A stretch of 64,000 bases of DNA from contig JASEVX010000115.1 in the NCBI GenBank assembly GCA_031761405.1, forward strand, positions 67,001 through 131,000, given 5' to 3'. A program made the position numbers and the translations under genes. Within the stretch, counting starts at the first letter, position 1. Every line of letters begins with the position of its first letter. This DNA comes from Serripes groenlandicus (Eukaryota; Mollusca; Bivalvia; Cardiida; Cardiidae). Below are positions 1 to 12,195 of the stretch, piece after piece. Below the pieces are notes generated by a model. It was given only the letters and a program-made list of their open reading frames with translations, ran no database searches and was not told the DNA's origin.

Positions 1-635
1 CCAATTGCATACATATTGTCTTGTTTACCCAATACTAAGCTAAATTACACTTGTAAGTTTCGACCACAACTGTGATCATCCTTAAACAAGAAAATATTTA
101 TTCAATATACACGTGTTTTTATGGTCATGTAACCTAAGTTTTAGATCACCTGAGCCAAAGGCTGGAAGTGATCTATTGGACTCACTCACTATCCGTAGCT
201 CTCCTAAAGAAAGCAGTGGTTGAACGTTGATAAAACTTGGCATTGGCGTTTATTGCATAGCCTCACTGTTACAGTTGTTCACATAATTCAATTCTGTGCA
301 CAACTTGTTGCCATTGAGACAAATAAGAAAAACTACTGGCCCAGCCGGATTTCAAAATAATTTCTCTTAAATGTTCTTTGACTGAACCTCCTGAACCTTC
401 ATCAAGTTTGCTGGAGTGGGTGCAATTTGTAAAATACACAGAAACTACTTGATGGAAGTTGATTTAACATTGACATATTTCTCAATATAATAATAGTTGT
501 GTCCAGCACCTCAATCCCGTGACCATTATACGGCTAACATGTGTTGACGCTTGATTTGACTTCTATGGACCTTTTATAAAACAATTAGAAACCAGGCTTC
601 TCATTTTTTGACAGGTGGCCAAATCCAAAACCATC
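1..635. other. Outer flank of left arm, no gene seen
   Basis: AT-rich sequence paired with 42723-43356. I see no convincing coding region. Around 430-480 it shares a short phrase (fast-decayed match, reverse strand) with 51935-51975, which suggests an old dispersed repeat. Confidence 0.5.
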
Positions 636-800
636 TTGAAAAATAAACTTTTAAACCAGAGCACCTAGAATCAAGTATAAATACACTTTTTCCATTAAAT
701 AAACCACGAGAATTCCGATTCTGACATAACCTTTACGTTTTAACATCATTTTGATCCATATATCCAAGATGGATGCTATATGCTGAAGAGAAACGTAACA
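636..800 (-). repeat. Flanking inverted repeat (single unit) of the long decayed gene
   Basis: A unit of about 165 bases beginning 'ttgaaaaataaac', containing 'cctagaatcaagtataaata' and ending near 'gctgaagagaaac'. The same unit occurs twice in the opposite orientation at 4624-4935, so the decayed gene at 977-4440 is enclosed by inverted repeats. The counterpart in the other arm is 42557-42722. It could be a terminal inverted repeat of a DNA transposon or simply a dispersed repeat that landed on both sides. Confidence 0.7.
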
Positions 801-976
801 ACAAAAGTTATTACATATAACATAATCTATTTTCAAAATTTGTAACTTTTATCTAATGAAGTTATTTAAAACATGTATACAATGTTTACAAAACAATGAA
901 CATGATACTTTCTTATTTCACCAATAGGCAATACAATAATGTTCTGTAACTAAGTATATGAATCAGATAGATATTA

Positions 977-3900
977 TCAATCTGAATCGGAGCTTTCTTC
1001 CACACTATATTCGGAAACCTCATATTCCGACGAATCATTGTCTCCCTCATCATCAGATATGCTCTCATCGTCTTCGTTGTCTTCAGCTTATCCTGGTGTA
1101 GGTATGTTCACCGGGAGATCAGGTCGTGTGTGACTAACAGGGCGACAGCGACCACCCACCAACTCCCAGCCATGACCGAATGAAGAAGGATGATTCTTCA
1201 GGGAATGGTGGCGCACGAAGTACGCCAGGTAGTTGGCGCGGAGACAGTGTTGTCAGAGATTGTCTTCATCTGGAGGATGATGTATAAAGGATTTCTTCTC
1301 CATACTCTTCCATTTCACAGAGCGAGCCTAAGCCATGGAAGTACTCTTCGTGTCGCCATAGACGACATCGCGTGTGAAGTGAAAGAGTTCCTCTATCACG
1401 TCCACCTCCATGGCAAGATGATCTCCGTAACGCGAGAGCTGCTGTAGTGCTATAAGGCTCTTCGCCACCTTGACATACATAAACATCCTACCCTTGCCGT
1501 AGACGCCCGAATTGGCATCACAATATGTCATGAAGTGCAGCTGCACAATACAATCTGCTATCTCGTCAGTCACCAGGCCACGACGGGAGACCATGCCCTC
1601 CTTTCTCTTGATACAGAGCATACCTTGCAGCAGCTGCGAGATGACTGCTGCCGAGACATAGGCATCGGTATCAGCTGCATCAACGACAACATGGTCACTT
1701 AAGCCTGACTCGCGCAGAAGTGCGTACGTGGGCAATAGTATAGTGTCAGCCTCAGACTGATTAAAGCTGTAGTTCTGCATTGGTTGTTGGATTGACAAGT
1801 TGGTGTAGTCGGAGCCAACGGAGTTGACAATCTCGCGTTTAACAGTCTGTGCAATGTCATTGGGCCAGCTGCAAATAATTGCTTGTAGCCGCCTCTTGTT
1901 GCTACTGCTACACAGCAGCGTCTTAAATATTCCTGCCGAGGGGAAGGGGTCGCCCAATTTCATGTATGTGTTGAGGACATGTGTCTTACCCTGCACCCTC
2001 AGGTCTCGCTCGTCATCTTTAGTTTAGTATGCTCTGTCATACTGATGATACGCTTAGCCTTTCCATGTCGGGAAAGAATGATGGATGTCAGCTTGTGGAC
2101 ATAGTCCGACCACTTGTATGCTGTACCATCATCATGCGTTTGTTGGTCTTCTGCTGACTCAGTCGCCATCCTCCAAATTATTCCAATGTCGACTTTAGCT
2201 ATGTAGGGTTCTTGTAGATCTACATCTGCATCACTGCGGAGAGTTTATGGATAGGCTTGCTCTTCTGGGTTTTCCTTTATGTGTCATTGCAGTTGGATAT
2301 TGCCTCACATTCTTCGACAACACGATGTTCTAGCAACTCAGTGAGGTCCACTAATTTGCTGACTTCAACCAGGTTGATCACTGCCTTGAGTGCGTCCCGA
2401 TCCATTTCCATGGATGTTACCTTGATATGCTCCCGGGCTTGGTCATGTCTGTCCCCATGACAAACGCCAAGTGTTTGCTCAGAGTGACGGAGGCATAGAT
2501 GGAGGTATCCTTTCTGAAGACCCGCTCTCGAAAGAAGCGGGTTAATTTATACTCTCCTGCAGCAATGGCTAAGTTGCAGTCCGCAATGAGCTCCTCGATT
2601 GCAGGCATGGCTGACAGTAATGTGCAGAGGATGGTTGATGCTGGGTCAAACGGGAAGGAGTCAAACTCTTGCATGCACACAACTAGGTCCTGCACTCACT
2701 GCTCATTTTCTCGCATCCGTGTCGGGCCGCATTCGATATGCTTCCTCCTTGCTGGTTTTTGGTTGGCAAGGGTATTGTGAGCTGCCCGAATCTTAGCTAC
2801 ATTGTTCACATTTCTGGAGTGCACTAGCAGCTGCATCTTATTCTGAAGGATGGAGAGCTAGCCATATTTCGTTTTGCTGCCCTTGTTTATGGTGCACTCG
2901 ATCCGCATGGCCCATGCCATGTTGGAGTAGTGGTTGGCTGTTATGGACTGGGTGAAGTCAGTGCGAAGGAAGGTGACCTGTTCAGCAAGGAGAGATGTTA
3001 GCATTTCCCAGAAGTAAGGCAGCCACCTTCCATACCTATTTTTGTCATACTCTACCATCCATGGCATCATGGCACGAGAGAACTAGCATACTCGTCCCAG
3101 TTACATATATAGACTGCATGCTCATTCTGCATTAGCGCGTTTGTCATGTACATGAAGTTCCTCCAGTAGTCTGCCATGTCACTTTCCTCCACATGAGTGA
3201 AGCGGATAGCGATGAGGTTCACGAGGTAACCATCCTCCTACAGTCAGGTCTACATGAGCAGCAGCGCGGCTTTTTTGGAAGACGCTCATACCTCTCAGAA
3301 TCCCTAGGTTATCCTTCGTTTCAACAGCCAAGTCGGGAGAGACCTTCTTCTTCCCCAACTGATGAGCGCCGCATATATGAGCCGCAAACAGTGCAGTCCC
3401 TCTTATGATGCTTGTCTTGCAGCGCAAGATCAACAGAGCCATAGGCAATAACTCCTACGACCACGAGTACCTCTCCTAATTAACTACCCTTATATTGCTT
3501 GTCGATAACGCTCATCATCACACATTGTGTATGGAAGGGACCAAGGAACGGCACAATGTCACGTTACTTGTCCGGGTTCTCAGCCTTGATCTTGGTGATG
3601 AGGACGTACACGGGATGATCTCCCACTATGAATGCGAATGGCATGCGGTTAGTGACGATGATAGTTGAGATTGATTGATTTGTTCGGTGCTTGACTATAT
3701 TACATGTGGTAATATGCCTTGCTTATCTTTATGCACATTCAAACAAGCATGGGACCAATTATAAGTAGGTATACTATGATTGTGTACAACAGGTCGGTCG
3801 CCATTTACGTCAGTGCGAGAAAATGCATGAATAATGCTTTGCTTAAGCTAAGGCTCTGTACTTGATGAGGTAGCAGCGGGCTCTGGGCGGATGGGCGGCT

Positions 3901-4440
3901 CACCACGCTGGATGGTCTTTTACGGTTTAACTGCCTGCAGCTTGGATACTTTCTCGGTCAATGCGTGGGACACAGTTTTGGCATCCTTTATACGCGCATT
4001 TGCATTCTCGTCGTGCAGGATGTTTGTCTTGTACCTGATTTTCAAGACGCTGTAGAAACATCCAGCTACAGCGGTGTGCAGTGCCCCCATTCTGTCAAGG
4101 TGTCGTTGAGAAAATCATCATTGCCAATGATACTGATGCTTTGTTTTCCTTCAGTGATCTCGTCAGGACAAACCGCAAACCATTCGAGATCATGCTTGGC
4201 CCAGACATCACTGAGGAGAAGGACGTTCGGGTAGCTGATACCCTTTACAAGCTTGTCAAAGAGCTATTTACTACGAGTCATCCCATGAAGGGTGACGGGG
4301 GCATTGATGATGGTAGGTCGCTTTGTGACATACAGGGTGCTGATGGACTTGAAGGAGACAGATCTACCCCTTTCTTACCTCGCAAAGAAGATAGCAGCTG
4401 CAAGACTACAGATTATATCGTGTATCGTTATGCGTGGTTG
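977..4440 (-). pseudogene. Decayed long gene with PIN/FEN-like motifs (left-arm copy)
   Basis: Reverse-strand remnant of a protein of over 1000 residues, broken by stops and frameshifts. Open blocks are 2858-3070, 2417-2695 and 1328-1996. In order they show: an N-terminal block 'LAAAIFFAR' and 'STLYVTKR', a block 'GDHPVY...GPFHTQC', a block 'MPWMVEYDKNRYGRWLP' with 'ECTINKGSK', then 'VVDAADTDAYVSAA' followed by 'MTYCDANSGVYGKG', and an acidic tail 'SEYSVEESSDSD' ending at the stop 977-979. The DTD and T-x-CD-x-x-S-x-x-GKG pattern resembles the catalytic core seen in a large uncharacterised invertebrate family that I relate to PIN/FEN-type nucleases; this is motif recognition only. Some stops, such as the TAG after 'GMTRSK' and the TAA after 'FAR', are shared with the other arm, so decay began before the arms separated. 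The glycine usual before CD is a tyrosine here. Confidence 0.75.
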
Positions 4441-4623
4441 CGGGGTCTTGTTCCTGTTCAATTATATCGTCTGAGTACCTCGCTTCTGTGACATTATATT
4501 ACGTCAACGATGACTTAACCATGTGATATTGACCTTTAAGCAATCAGTCACCGTCCTTAATTGCATTAATTTAGCCAAAATAATATATTAATGCATAATA
4601 TCAGGTGCGGCACTAAACAAACT

Positions 4624-4935
4624 TATGTTTTCGCTCCAGCATATGGCAGCCATTTTGGATATCAGGGTCAAAAGATGTTAAAACGTTAAAGTTTTGTCAG
4701 GGTCGGAATCCTCGTGGATGATTTAGTGAGAAAAGAGTATTTATACTTGATTCTTTGTGCTCTGGTTCAAAAGTTTATTTTTCAATATGGTGCTGGCGGC
4801 CACCTTAGATATTTTGGTCTAAATGATGTTTAAGCGTGAAACTGATGTCAGAATCGAATTTTCGTGGTTTATTTACTGGAAAAAGTGTATTTATACTTGA
4901 TTCTAGGTACTCTGGTTCAAAAGGTAATTATTCAA
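4624..4935 (+). repeat. Flanking inverted repeat, two tandem units
   Basis: Two diverged head-to-tail units (4624-4785 and 4786-4935), both carrying 'gtatttatacttgattct' and 'ctctggttcaaaag'. They are inverted relative to the single unit at 636-800 and lie just upstream of the decayed gene. The outer unit contains 'tggcggccacctta', the inner 'atggcagccattttgg', so they are old duplicates. Confidence 0.7.
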
Positions 4936-6132
4936 GATTTCGATTTTTTACTAAATTATCTATTATATGCTTTGAACAAATAATGTGTTGAGTACTGCTG
5001 TCAGAAAGCTAGGAAGCGTTAAGAATCATTCAATCAAGATTGTACTTGCATATAAGCCAGTGCATTAGAAAAGCTACTGTTGGTATTTTAGAACAGTGTA
5101 TGTTCAAATCAGCCTGCCTATTTGCTCTGTCTTATCAGAACCTACACAAGTTGAGTATTATAACAGGTTTGCGAAATTTATATGTATGTAGATCATGATC
5201 TCCAATGTTCACACAATTCAACATTTGTAGATTAATACATTGTACATTTTCCTATGCACAAGCTCAAACCGGAATGCCGTGTTTCTGTTGATCTATGATT
5301 TGAAAGAACACTAGACGCTTAATTACCCTAATTAGCGGAAGCGTTTTAACGGGGCAGGAATTGGTCACTTGGAAAAAAGCGTTTTGAGAATTCAGTCCAA
5401 ATAAGGCACTTAAACAAATTACAATTAGAGCATTATATTGTAGTAATCTAACTCTGTTCAATCCGCAATGGTAGACAGAGGGTTTGAAAATGTCGAAATA
5501 TTTGGAACCAGTTGATGTAACGAATTGGAATGTTACAATATGTGTTTACTTTTAGGCTGAGCGATTCCAAAACCATCGCTATCTATAACAAAACAAAGCA
5601 CGAACATGTGTATTTGTCAAGTTGGACATTTCCAAATCTCCCTCTACCGTTGTAGATTGAATAGAGAGAATATGACGCAAGCTGAACTCAAGTGTTAACA
5701 GGCTGGGGCCTACAACGCAAAAAATGCTTGTAAACGCTAAAGTGTTCAATAATTTATTACAAGTGAAGTTTCTTTGTTTAACTCTTTCCAACAATTTGAC
5801 GCACCTAAACCTTGTATATTTGGAAAACATTTTTAGAAATAGAGATTATGGTAATAATGAGCAATTATGAATTTTTAAACAATGGGTTCAAGTATATTCA
5901 TTACTTATAGTTATAGAGATGTCTCATATGCTTATATTAAAGTTGTCTGCTGCAGATTTGTCGAATGAAGGATAGGTTTAACTGTTCACCAAATATGAAT
6001 GTTTCAGGGTCATCTTCATGGAATGCTGATACGTTGATGAGTTATTTGTTTTTTTATATCATTTTTATTAACATTATATTATATTGTATTGACATGACAT
6101 TTCTGTAAATTAGTTAGTTTTTCATTATAAAT
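4936..6132. other. Gene-poor stretch
   Basis: Paired with 37240-38436. Short reverse-strand frames of 65 and 83 codons (5264-5461, 5579-5830) stay open in both arms, but the arms are so similar that this is weak evidence, and neither is recognisable. At about 5940-5990 there is a half copy of the foldback family ('gtctgctgcagatttgtcg...ggtttaac'). Confidence 0.45.
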
Positions 6133-7080
<948 letters not shown>

Positions 7081-7102
7081 CGATGTGTATACAGGAAGTA
7101 AC

Positions 7103-7180
7103 ATGGCAGAAGACAAACCCTCAGATAGTTTCGAAAAGTTTGGGGATACAAATACATGCTCGTTCTTGGAATCATGGGAT
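7103..7180 (+). CDS. Possible 26-codon first exon (left-arm copy)
   Basis: An ATG opens 26 codons starting MAEDKPSDSFEKFG and ending ...FLESWD, followed directly by 'gtaagt', the consensus splice donor, in phase 0. The acidic, unique-sequence peptide stands out from the surrounding repeats and is preserved on the reverse strand of the other arm at 36076-36153, donor included. The GA tract lies immediately upstream. I do not recognise the protein and cannot identify the next exon; a possible acceptor is 'attctag' just before 7337. It could be chance, since the arms are nearly identical over this stretch. Confidence 0.35.
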
Positions 7181-7401
7181 GTAAGTCAGCTGCGATATCA
7201 TTTGTTTTACCTCTTTCTCTGATAACTTGTTATTTATGTCTTGATGCAGTCATTTCTACAGAGCATTGCAGAAAAGAGACACATCGCTAATGGTTAACAA
7301 ATCCTTCTTTTACCATAATGTTTAACTCTATTCTAGGTTAAAAGTTTTCATCCTCTTGTTTATCTGGTGTTTACAAAGCAAACGAATTGGGGGAAGTATC
7401 C

Positions 7402-7610
7402 TTAAACACATATCCCTTTACAACATACAGACGCACTATAACGCCTCTGCAGCAGACGAATTTGGAAAGAAAAGTGCCAAAAGAAGAAATTGTTCGTTAT
7501 AAGCAATTTGTCATTTTGTCAAAATGTTTACAACTTTATTCCATGATAAATATTGTTCTATTTTTTATAGAGGGTTTCAGAGTCGTCTATTGAAAATCTG
7601 TGACATGTAC
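7402..7610. mobile_element. Foldback element, TTAA family (left-arm copy)
   Basis: Begins 'ttaaacacatatccctttac', continues 'acatacagacgc...cctctgcagcagacg', has a core 'gaagaaattgttcgttataa' near 7480 and a closing half with 'gagtcgtct'. The same order is found in many other places in the window (15822, 18480, 49990, 62248). It is non-coding and palindromic in layout, so probably a MITE-like element moved by another transposase. Confidence 0.6.
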
Positions 7611-8103
7611 GGAAGTATTAAGATTTAAATCCTTTGCTATTCCACAACTTATGGTTATTGGGGAAGTACCCATGAACCCATTAGTAAGGAGAGCCTTGTA
7701 TAGTTTTAGTCGTTTGCTTTGATAAAATCTACATATGCGTATAACTGAATTGCAATGGCATAAACATTTGTAATAGGTACTGTAAGAAAATCAGAAATGG
7801 TTTATGATAAGTATTTCCTAAAGCAGGTCGACAGTTCCAATCTTATTTTGCAGAGTAGGTCAATTGATGTCTCCTTTCAAGATATTATTAAACGCATTCA
7901 GCTTTGATTATACTAGGACCTCTCCTGTGTATATGTTCACGGTTCAATTCCATTTAAAACAACCTAACGGCTTGAGAAATCTCAACCTCGGAACCCAGCG
8001 TCGTTCTATGCCAACGCTATATTTCATTGAGAAAATGTATTTTTTTGAAATGGGCTTTTAATTCGCCGAGAAGCTTCATGGAAGATCAATAATGATATGT
8101 CGC
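7611..8103. other. No feature seen
   Basis: AT-rich spacer shared with the right arm at about 35160-35655. A 65-codon frame at 7864-8061 has a same-strand equivalent nowhere else and is not recognisable. Confidence 0.4.
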
Positions 8104-8378
8104 CCAGCCCTGATAGCTCAGTCGGTAGCGATGCGGGCTGTCAATCAATGAGTTGTGAGTTTGAACCCCAGCTCTGAATAATAATAATAATATGGTCAAT
8201 AAGACAATCGTCATTCGTCTTCTTCCAATGGGCTAACATTCTATGTGAACAATCAGCAAGTTGCTTGGATAGTTTGTTGTGTGGTGTGAGAAAGCCATGA
8301 AACACATGAGAAGGTGAACTTGTCGACGTGATATGACTGAAAGATTGTTGAAAATGCGTCTAACCCCAATCAATCCTT
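8104..8378 (+). mobile_element. tRNA-headed SINE (left-arm copy)
   Basis: The head has an A-box-like 'tagctcagtcggtag' and a B-box-like 'gtttgaacccc', as in a tRNA, followed by a body with 'ccaatgggctaacattctatg', 'gtgatatgactgaaa' and a tail 'ccccaatcaatcc'. Related copies lie at 34875, 50921, 52060, 54544, 55599, 56365 and 59198. The non-tRNA body and multiple copies show that it is a SINE and not a tRNA gene. Confidence 0.85.
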
Positions 8379-8601
8379 GATAATTTGTCATTATGTGCAC
8401 ACATAAGGCACACTATCCAAGAGTGGACATCATGATTTAGAAAACAAACTGTTTGAGAAATGTTGGTAGAAGGTCACCAAAGAAACAATATCATGAAATT
8501 GATTGTGACATATTCATTGAAAATCAATGTAACCGTACTTTTGACAAGTGCAGATAGTAAAGGATATGTGCAACAATGCTACCTGATCCAACAACTAAAT
8601 T

Positions 8602-8848
8602 TGAGCCGACCCGCAAGAAAACCAACAGCGTAATGTAACGACCCGGATCAGTCTAAGTATGCCACGCAGGCTAATCCTAATATTTTCGCCTCCTGTGAAT
8701 GTCCTGTTTCAGGAATCATTACTCTATACCTCTATCCCCCTGAGATTGAATGTGTGGGCCCGGATCAGTATGCGTAGACTGCGCTGGCTGATCTGTGTCG
8801 ATACATTACGCAGAGGCAATAATGTTGGTTTTCTCGTGAGACGGCTCA
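8602..8848. mobile_element. MITE-like element with TGAGCC ends (left-arm copy)
   Basis: About 247 bases bounded by inverted ends: 'tgagccgacccgcaagaaaa' followed by 'ccaac' at the left, and 'gttggttttctcgtgagacg' followed by 'gctca' at the right. The middle has 'cctgtttcaggaatcattac' and 'ggatcag'. Other copies are 17469-17660, 18058-18318 and 34405-34650. It has no coding capacity. Confidence 0.7.
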
Positions 8849-9079
8849 TTTGTTAGTAAGAACACTTCTATGCCAGCGAAAAGCAAGATCAAATAAGTTT
8901 GATGTGCAAGATGATCCGGTTATGCACTTCTCACAAATGCTCATTTTTTACCAATTCCAATTGCATGGCAACACGGATTCTACACTTAATAAAACTTTTA
9001 GAGCAATTCGTACAGATGAAGTTATAGATATGTCTTATAAACTAATAAGCTGCCAAAGGCAATTAAAGGCTTTTTTCTA

Positions 9080-9140
9080 ACAATGCAGATTCAGGTGAGA
9101 CAGCTTGTAACTAGCTCTCTTTCCTGAAATCTGCATTGTT
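9080..9140. repeat. Foldback with AGACAGCT core (left-arm copy)
   Basis: Nearly palindromic: 'acaatgcagattcaggtgag' on one side and 'ctgaaatctgcattgtttg' on the other, around a degraded 'cagcttgtaactagctct' centre. The centre is better preserved at 34121-34182 and at 48500-48571. Flanking sequence ('aattaaaggct' before, 'caacatggaagagt' after) is also shared with 48481-48640, so the hairpin belongs to a longer dispersed element. Confidence 0.7.
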
Positions 9141-9309
9141 TGACACTTAACCATTGAATATTACCAAATTTCCAGTTGGACGAAAAAAGGATTGGTCCAA
9201 TTTTCAACATGGAAGAGTTGATTTTCTGAAATTCGGCTGTGAAAGGATGATCCGTGTCAATAATTTACGCAGAGTCCACAATGTTGGTTTCTAATTCGGC
9301 TCATATTAT

Positions 9310-10129
9310 GCATTGGGGGTATATACATTTATAACGACAAAACCATGTCACCGTTCACTTTGCCTTTATCCCGCTACTTGCGACTTTAAAACAATTCATG
9401 TCATTATACAAAATGTATATGTATATCAAAAAAAGCCTGCACAATCATGCAGTTTGAACGTTTTCGGAAATGTACATTTCTCATGTATCAGTGTGTAGCA
9501 AATACCACTTCATATAGGTTTAAGGACTCATTAAAGGTCACAATACCAAATAAATTCCATCTTTCGTAACTCAACCAGTTTCAACGTTCAATTGAAACAC
9601 TTTTTAATCGTTTCACGTAGCAAACCCTATATCATTAACAAAAATTACCTGCAAGCTTTAAAATAATTTAAAGAAAAATGGGGGGCCATGTATTATGCAA
9701 GAAATTATTCTCCCGACGAAAATGGTTACTGTAAATTTGGACGAAATCGGGCAGGGACGAAACTGATTGTTCAACTTGTTTACTTTCAAACAAGTTCAAA
9801 ATACTAAAAAGGATCGCATTAATCATTTCCAGGGCATCCTATACCCATTTACAATGAATATAAATCTCAATGTCATATATTCAATGCATTATGGTGATGG
9901 TATACATTAATTTATACGCAAACAAAGTTTTTGTAAGGGACTATTTTGGTCAGCATGGCCGCGGATGATTTTGACGTGATTTTATCTTAAGAGCAAGGAT
10001 GATATGGTTAACTGGCGGAATCTGTCAGGATAAGGGATAAACTGCATTGATATTGTAATGTTACGGCCAGAAAAATACATAATGTTGGAATAGAAAAGGA
10101 CAGCTCTGTGATCCTTTGTTGATTTTGGC
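9310..10129. other. No gene seen
   Basis: Shared with 33067-33827 in the other arm. A short frame starting 'atggccgcggatgatttt' near 9956 is open for 11 codons in both arms and then stops. I see no donor site that would make it an exon. Confidence 0.4.
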
Positions 10130-10757
10130 CTGACCTGGGTCGTCGATCATAGCTCAGCCACTTAAAAACATTAGAAAAATGGCTGACCTGAATCGTAGAT
10201 CTTAGCTAAACCATTGAAAAAACATTGCGATTTGGCTGACCTGGGTCGTTGGTCGTAGCTCAGCCACTGAAAACATATTGCGAATTGGTTGATCTGGGTC
10301 GTAGATCGTAGCTCAGCCACTGAAAAAACATTGCAAATTGGCTGACCTGGGTCGTAGATCGTAGCTCAGCCATTGCAAAAACATTGTGAATTGGCTGACC
10401 TGGGTCGTAGATCGTAGCTCAACCGCTCAAAAATCTTACAAAAATGACTGACCTGGGTCGTAGATCGTAGCTCAGCCATTGAAAAAACATTGCGAATTGG
10501 CTGACCGGGGTCGTAGATCGTAGCTCAGCCACTGACAAATTATAGAAAATGGCTGACCTCGGTCGTAGATCGTAGCTCAATCACTGAAAAAAAATTGCGA
10601 AATGGCTGATCTGGGTCGTTGGTCGTAGCTCAGCCACTGAAGAAATATTGCAAATTGGTTGATCTGGGTCGTAGATCTTAGCTCAGCCACTGAAAGAACA
10701 TTGCGAATTAGTTGATCTTGGTCGTAGATCGTAGCTCAGCCACTGAAAAACTTTGCA
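10130..10757 (+). repeat. 54-bp satellite, first orientation (left arm)
   Basis: About eleven units with the core 'gtcgtagatcgtagctcagc' and 'cactgaaaaaacattgcgaa'. At about 10758 the array switches to the reverse orientation and continues to 12195, so the satellite itself forms an inverted repeat inside the arm. Confidence 0.95.
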
Positions 10758-10758
10758 A

Positions 10759-12195
10759 ACGATCTACGACCCAGGTGAGCCATTTCGCAATGTTTTTTTC
10801 AGTGGCTGAGCTACGATCTACGACACAGGTCAGCCAATTTGCAATGTTTTTTCGTTGGTTGATCTACAATCTACGACCAAGATCAACCAATTTGCTATTT
10901 TTGTTTAGTGGTTCAGCTACGATCTACGACACAGGTCAACCAATTTGCAATTTGTTTTCAGTGGCTGATCTCTGACTTACGATATAGGTCAGCCAATTCG
11001 CAATGGTTTTTTTAGCGGTTGAGCTTCGATCTACGGCCCAGATCAGTCAATTCGCAATGATTTTTCAGTGGTTGAGCTACAATCTACGACCCAGGTCAGA
11101 CATTTTGCAATGATTTGTCAGTGTCTGAGTTACGATTTACGACCAAGGTTGGCCATTTTTCTATGTTTTGTCAGTTGCTTAGCTACGATCTACGACCCAG
11201 GTCAGCCATTTTTCTATGTTTTTTTCAATGGCTGAGCTACAATCTACGACCCAGGTCAGTCAATTTTCAATGTCTTTTCAGTGGCTGGGGTACGATCTAC
11301 GACCCAGGTCAACCAATACGCAATATTTTTTTCAGTGGCTGAGCTACGATCTACGACCCAGGTCAGCCAATTTGCATTTTTTTTTGTTGAGCTACGATCT
11401 ACGATTCAGATCAGTCACTTCGGTATGTTTGTTCAGTGGTTAAGCTACGAACTACGACCCAGATCAACCAATTCGCAATGTTTTGTCACTGGCTGAGCTA
11501 CAATCTACGACCCAGGTCAGCCATTTGTCTATGTTTTGGCAGTGGCTGAACCACGATCTACGACACAGATCAGCCAATTTGCGATATTTTTTCAGTTGCT
11601 GAACTACAATCTACGACTCAGGTCAGCCATTTGTCTTTGATTTGTCAGTGGCTGAGCTACGATCTACGACCCAGATCCGCCATTTGTCTATGTTTCGTCA
11701 GTGTCTGAGCTTCGCTCTACGACCCAGGTCAGCCAATTCTCAATGTTTTTTCAGGTTTAGTGGCTGAGCTACGACCTACGACCCAGATCGGCCAATTTTC
11801 AATGTTATTTCAATAGCTGAGCTAAGATCTACGACAATTTGCAATGATTTTTTTCAATGGCTGAGGTGCGATCTACGACTCAGATCAACCGATTTGCTAT
11901 TTTCTTTGAGTGGTTGAGCTACGAGATACGACCCAGGTCAGCCAATTTGCGATGTTTTTTCAATTGCTGAGCTACGATCTACGAGCCAAGTCAGCCAATT
12001 TGCAATATGTTTTCAGTGGCTGAGCTACGATCTACGACCTAGATCAACCAATTCGCAATGTTTTGTCAGTGGCTGGGCTACGATCTACGACCCAGGTCAG
12101 CCAATTCGCAATGTTTTTTCAGTGGTTGAGCTACGATCTACGACCCAGGTCAGCCAACAACATTTTTTGGTTGAGCTACGATCTACGATATACGC
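10759..12195 (-). repeat. 54-bp satellite, reversed orientation (left arm)
   Basis: About 25 units reading 'gctgagctacgatctacgac' and 'ccaggtcagccaattt'. Units are diverged by substitutions and small indels. Several reading frames pass through the array but simply repeat the unit. The array ends where the LINE fragment begins. Confidence 0.95.

Noticed and set aside
3965..4491. Forward-strand frames of 89 and 136 codons (also the reverse frames at 38844-39413)
   Set aside because: They lie opposite the decayed long gene, whose strand gives the recognisable family motifs.
5264..5830. Two short reverse frames that are open in both arms (partners 37543-37782 and 37909-38106)
   Set aside because: The arms are too similar for conservation to mean selection. 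There is no recognisable domain, and one partner differs by a codon loss.
8104..8176. tRNA gene (also at 28668, 55605, 59200)
   Set aside because: Each has a long non-tRNA body, an A-rich or CAAT tail and multiple copies, so they are SINE heads. No clean acceptor stem could be paired.
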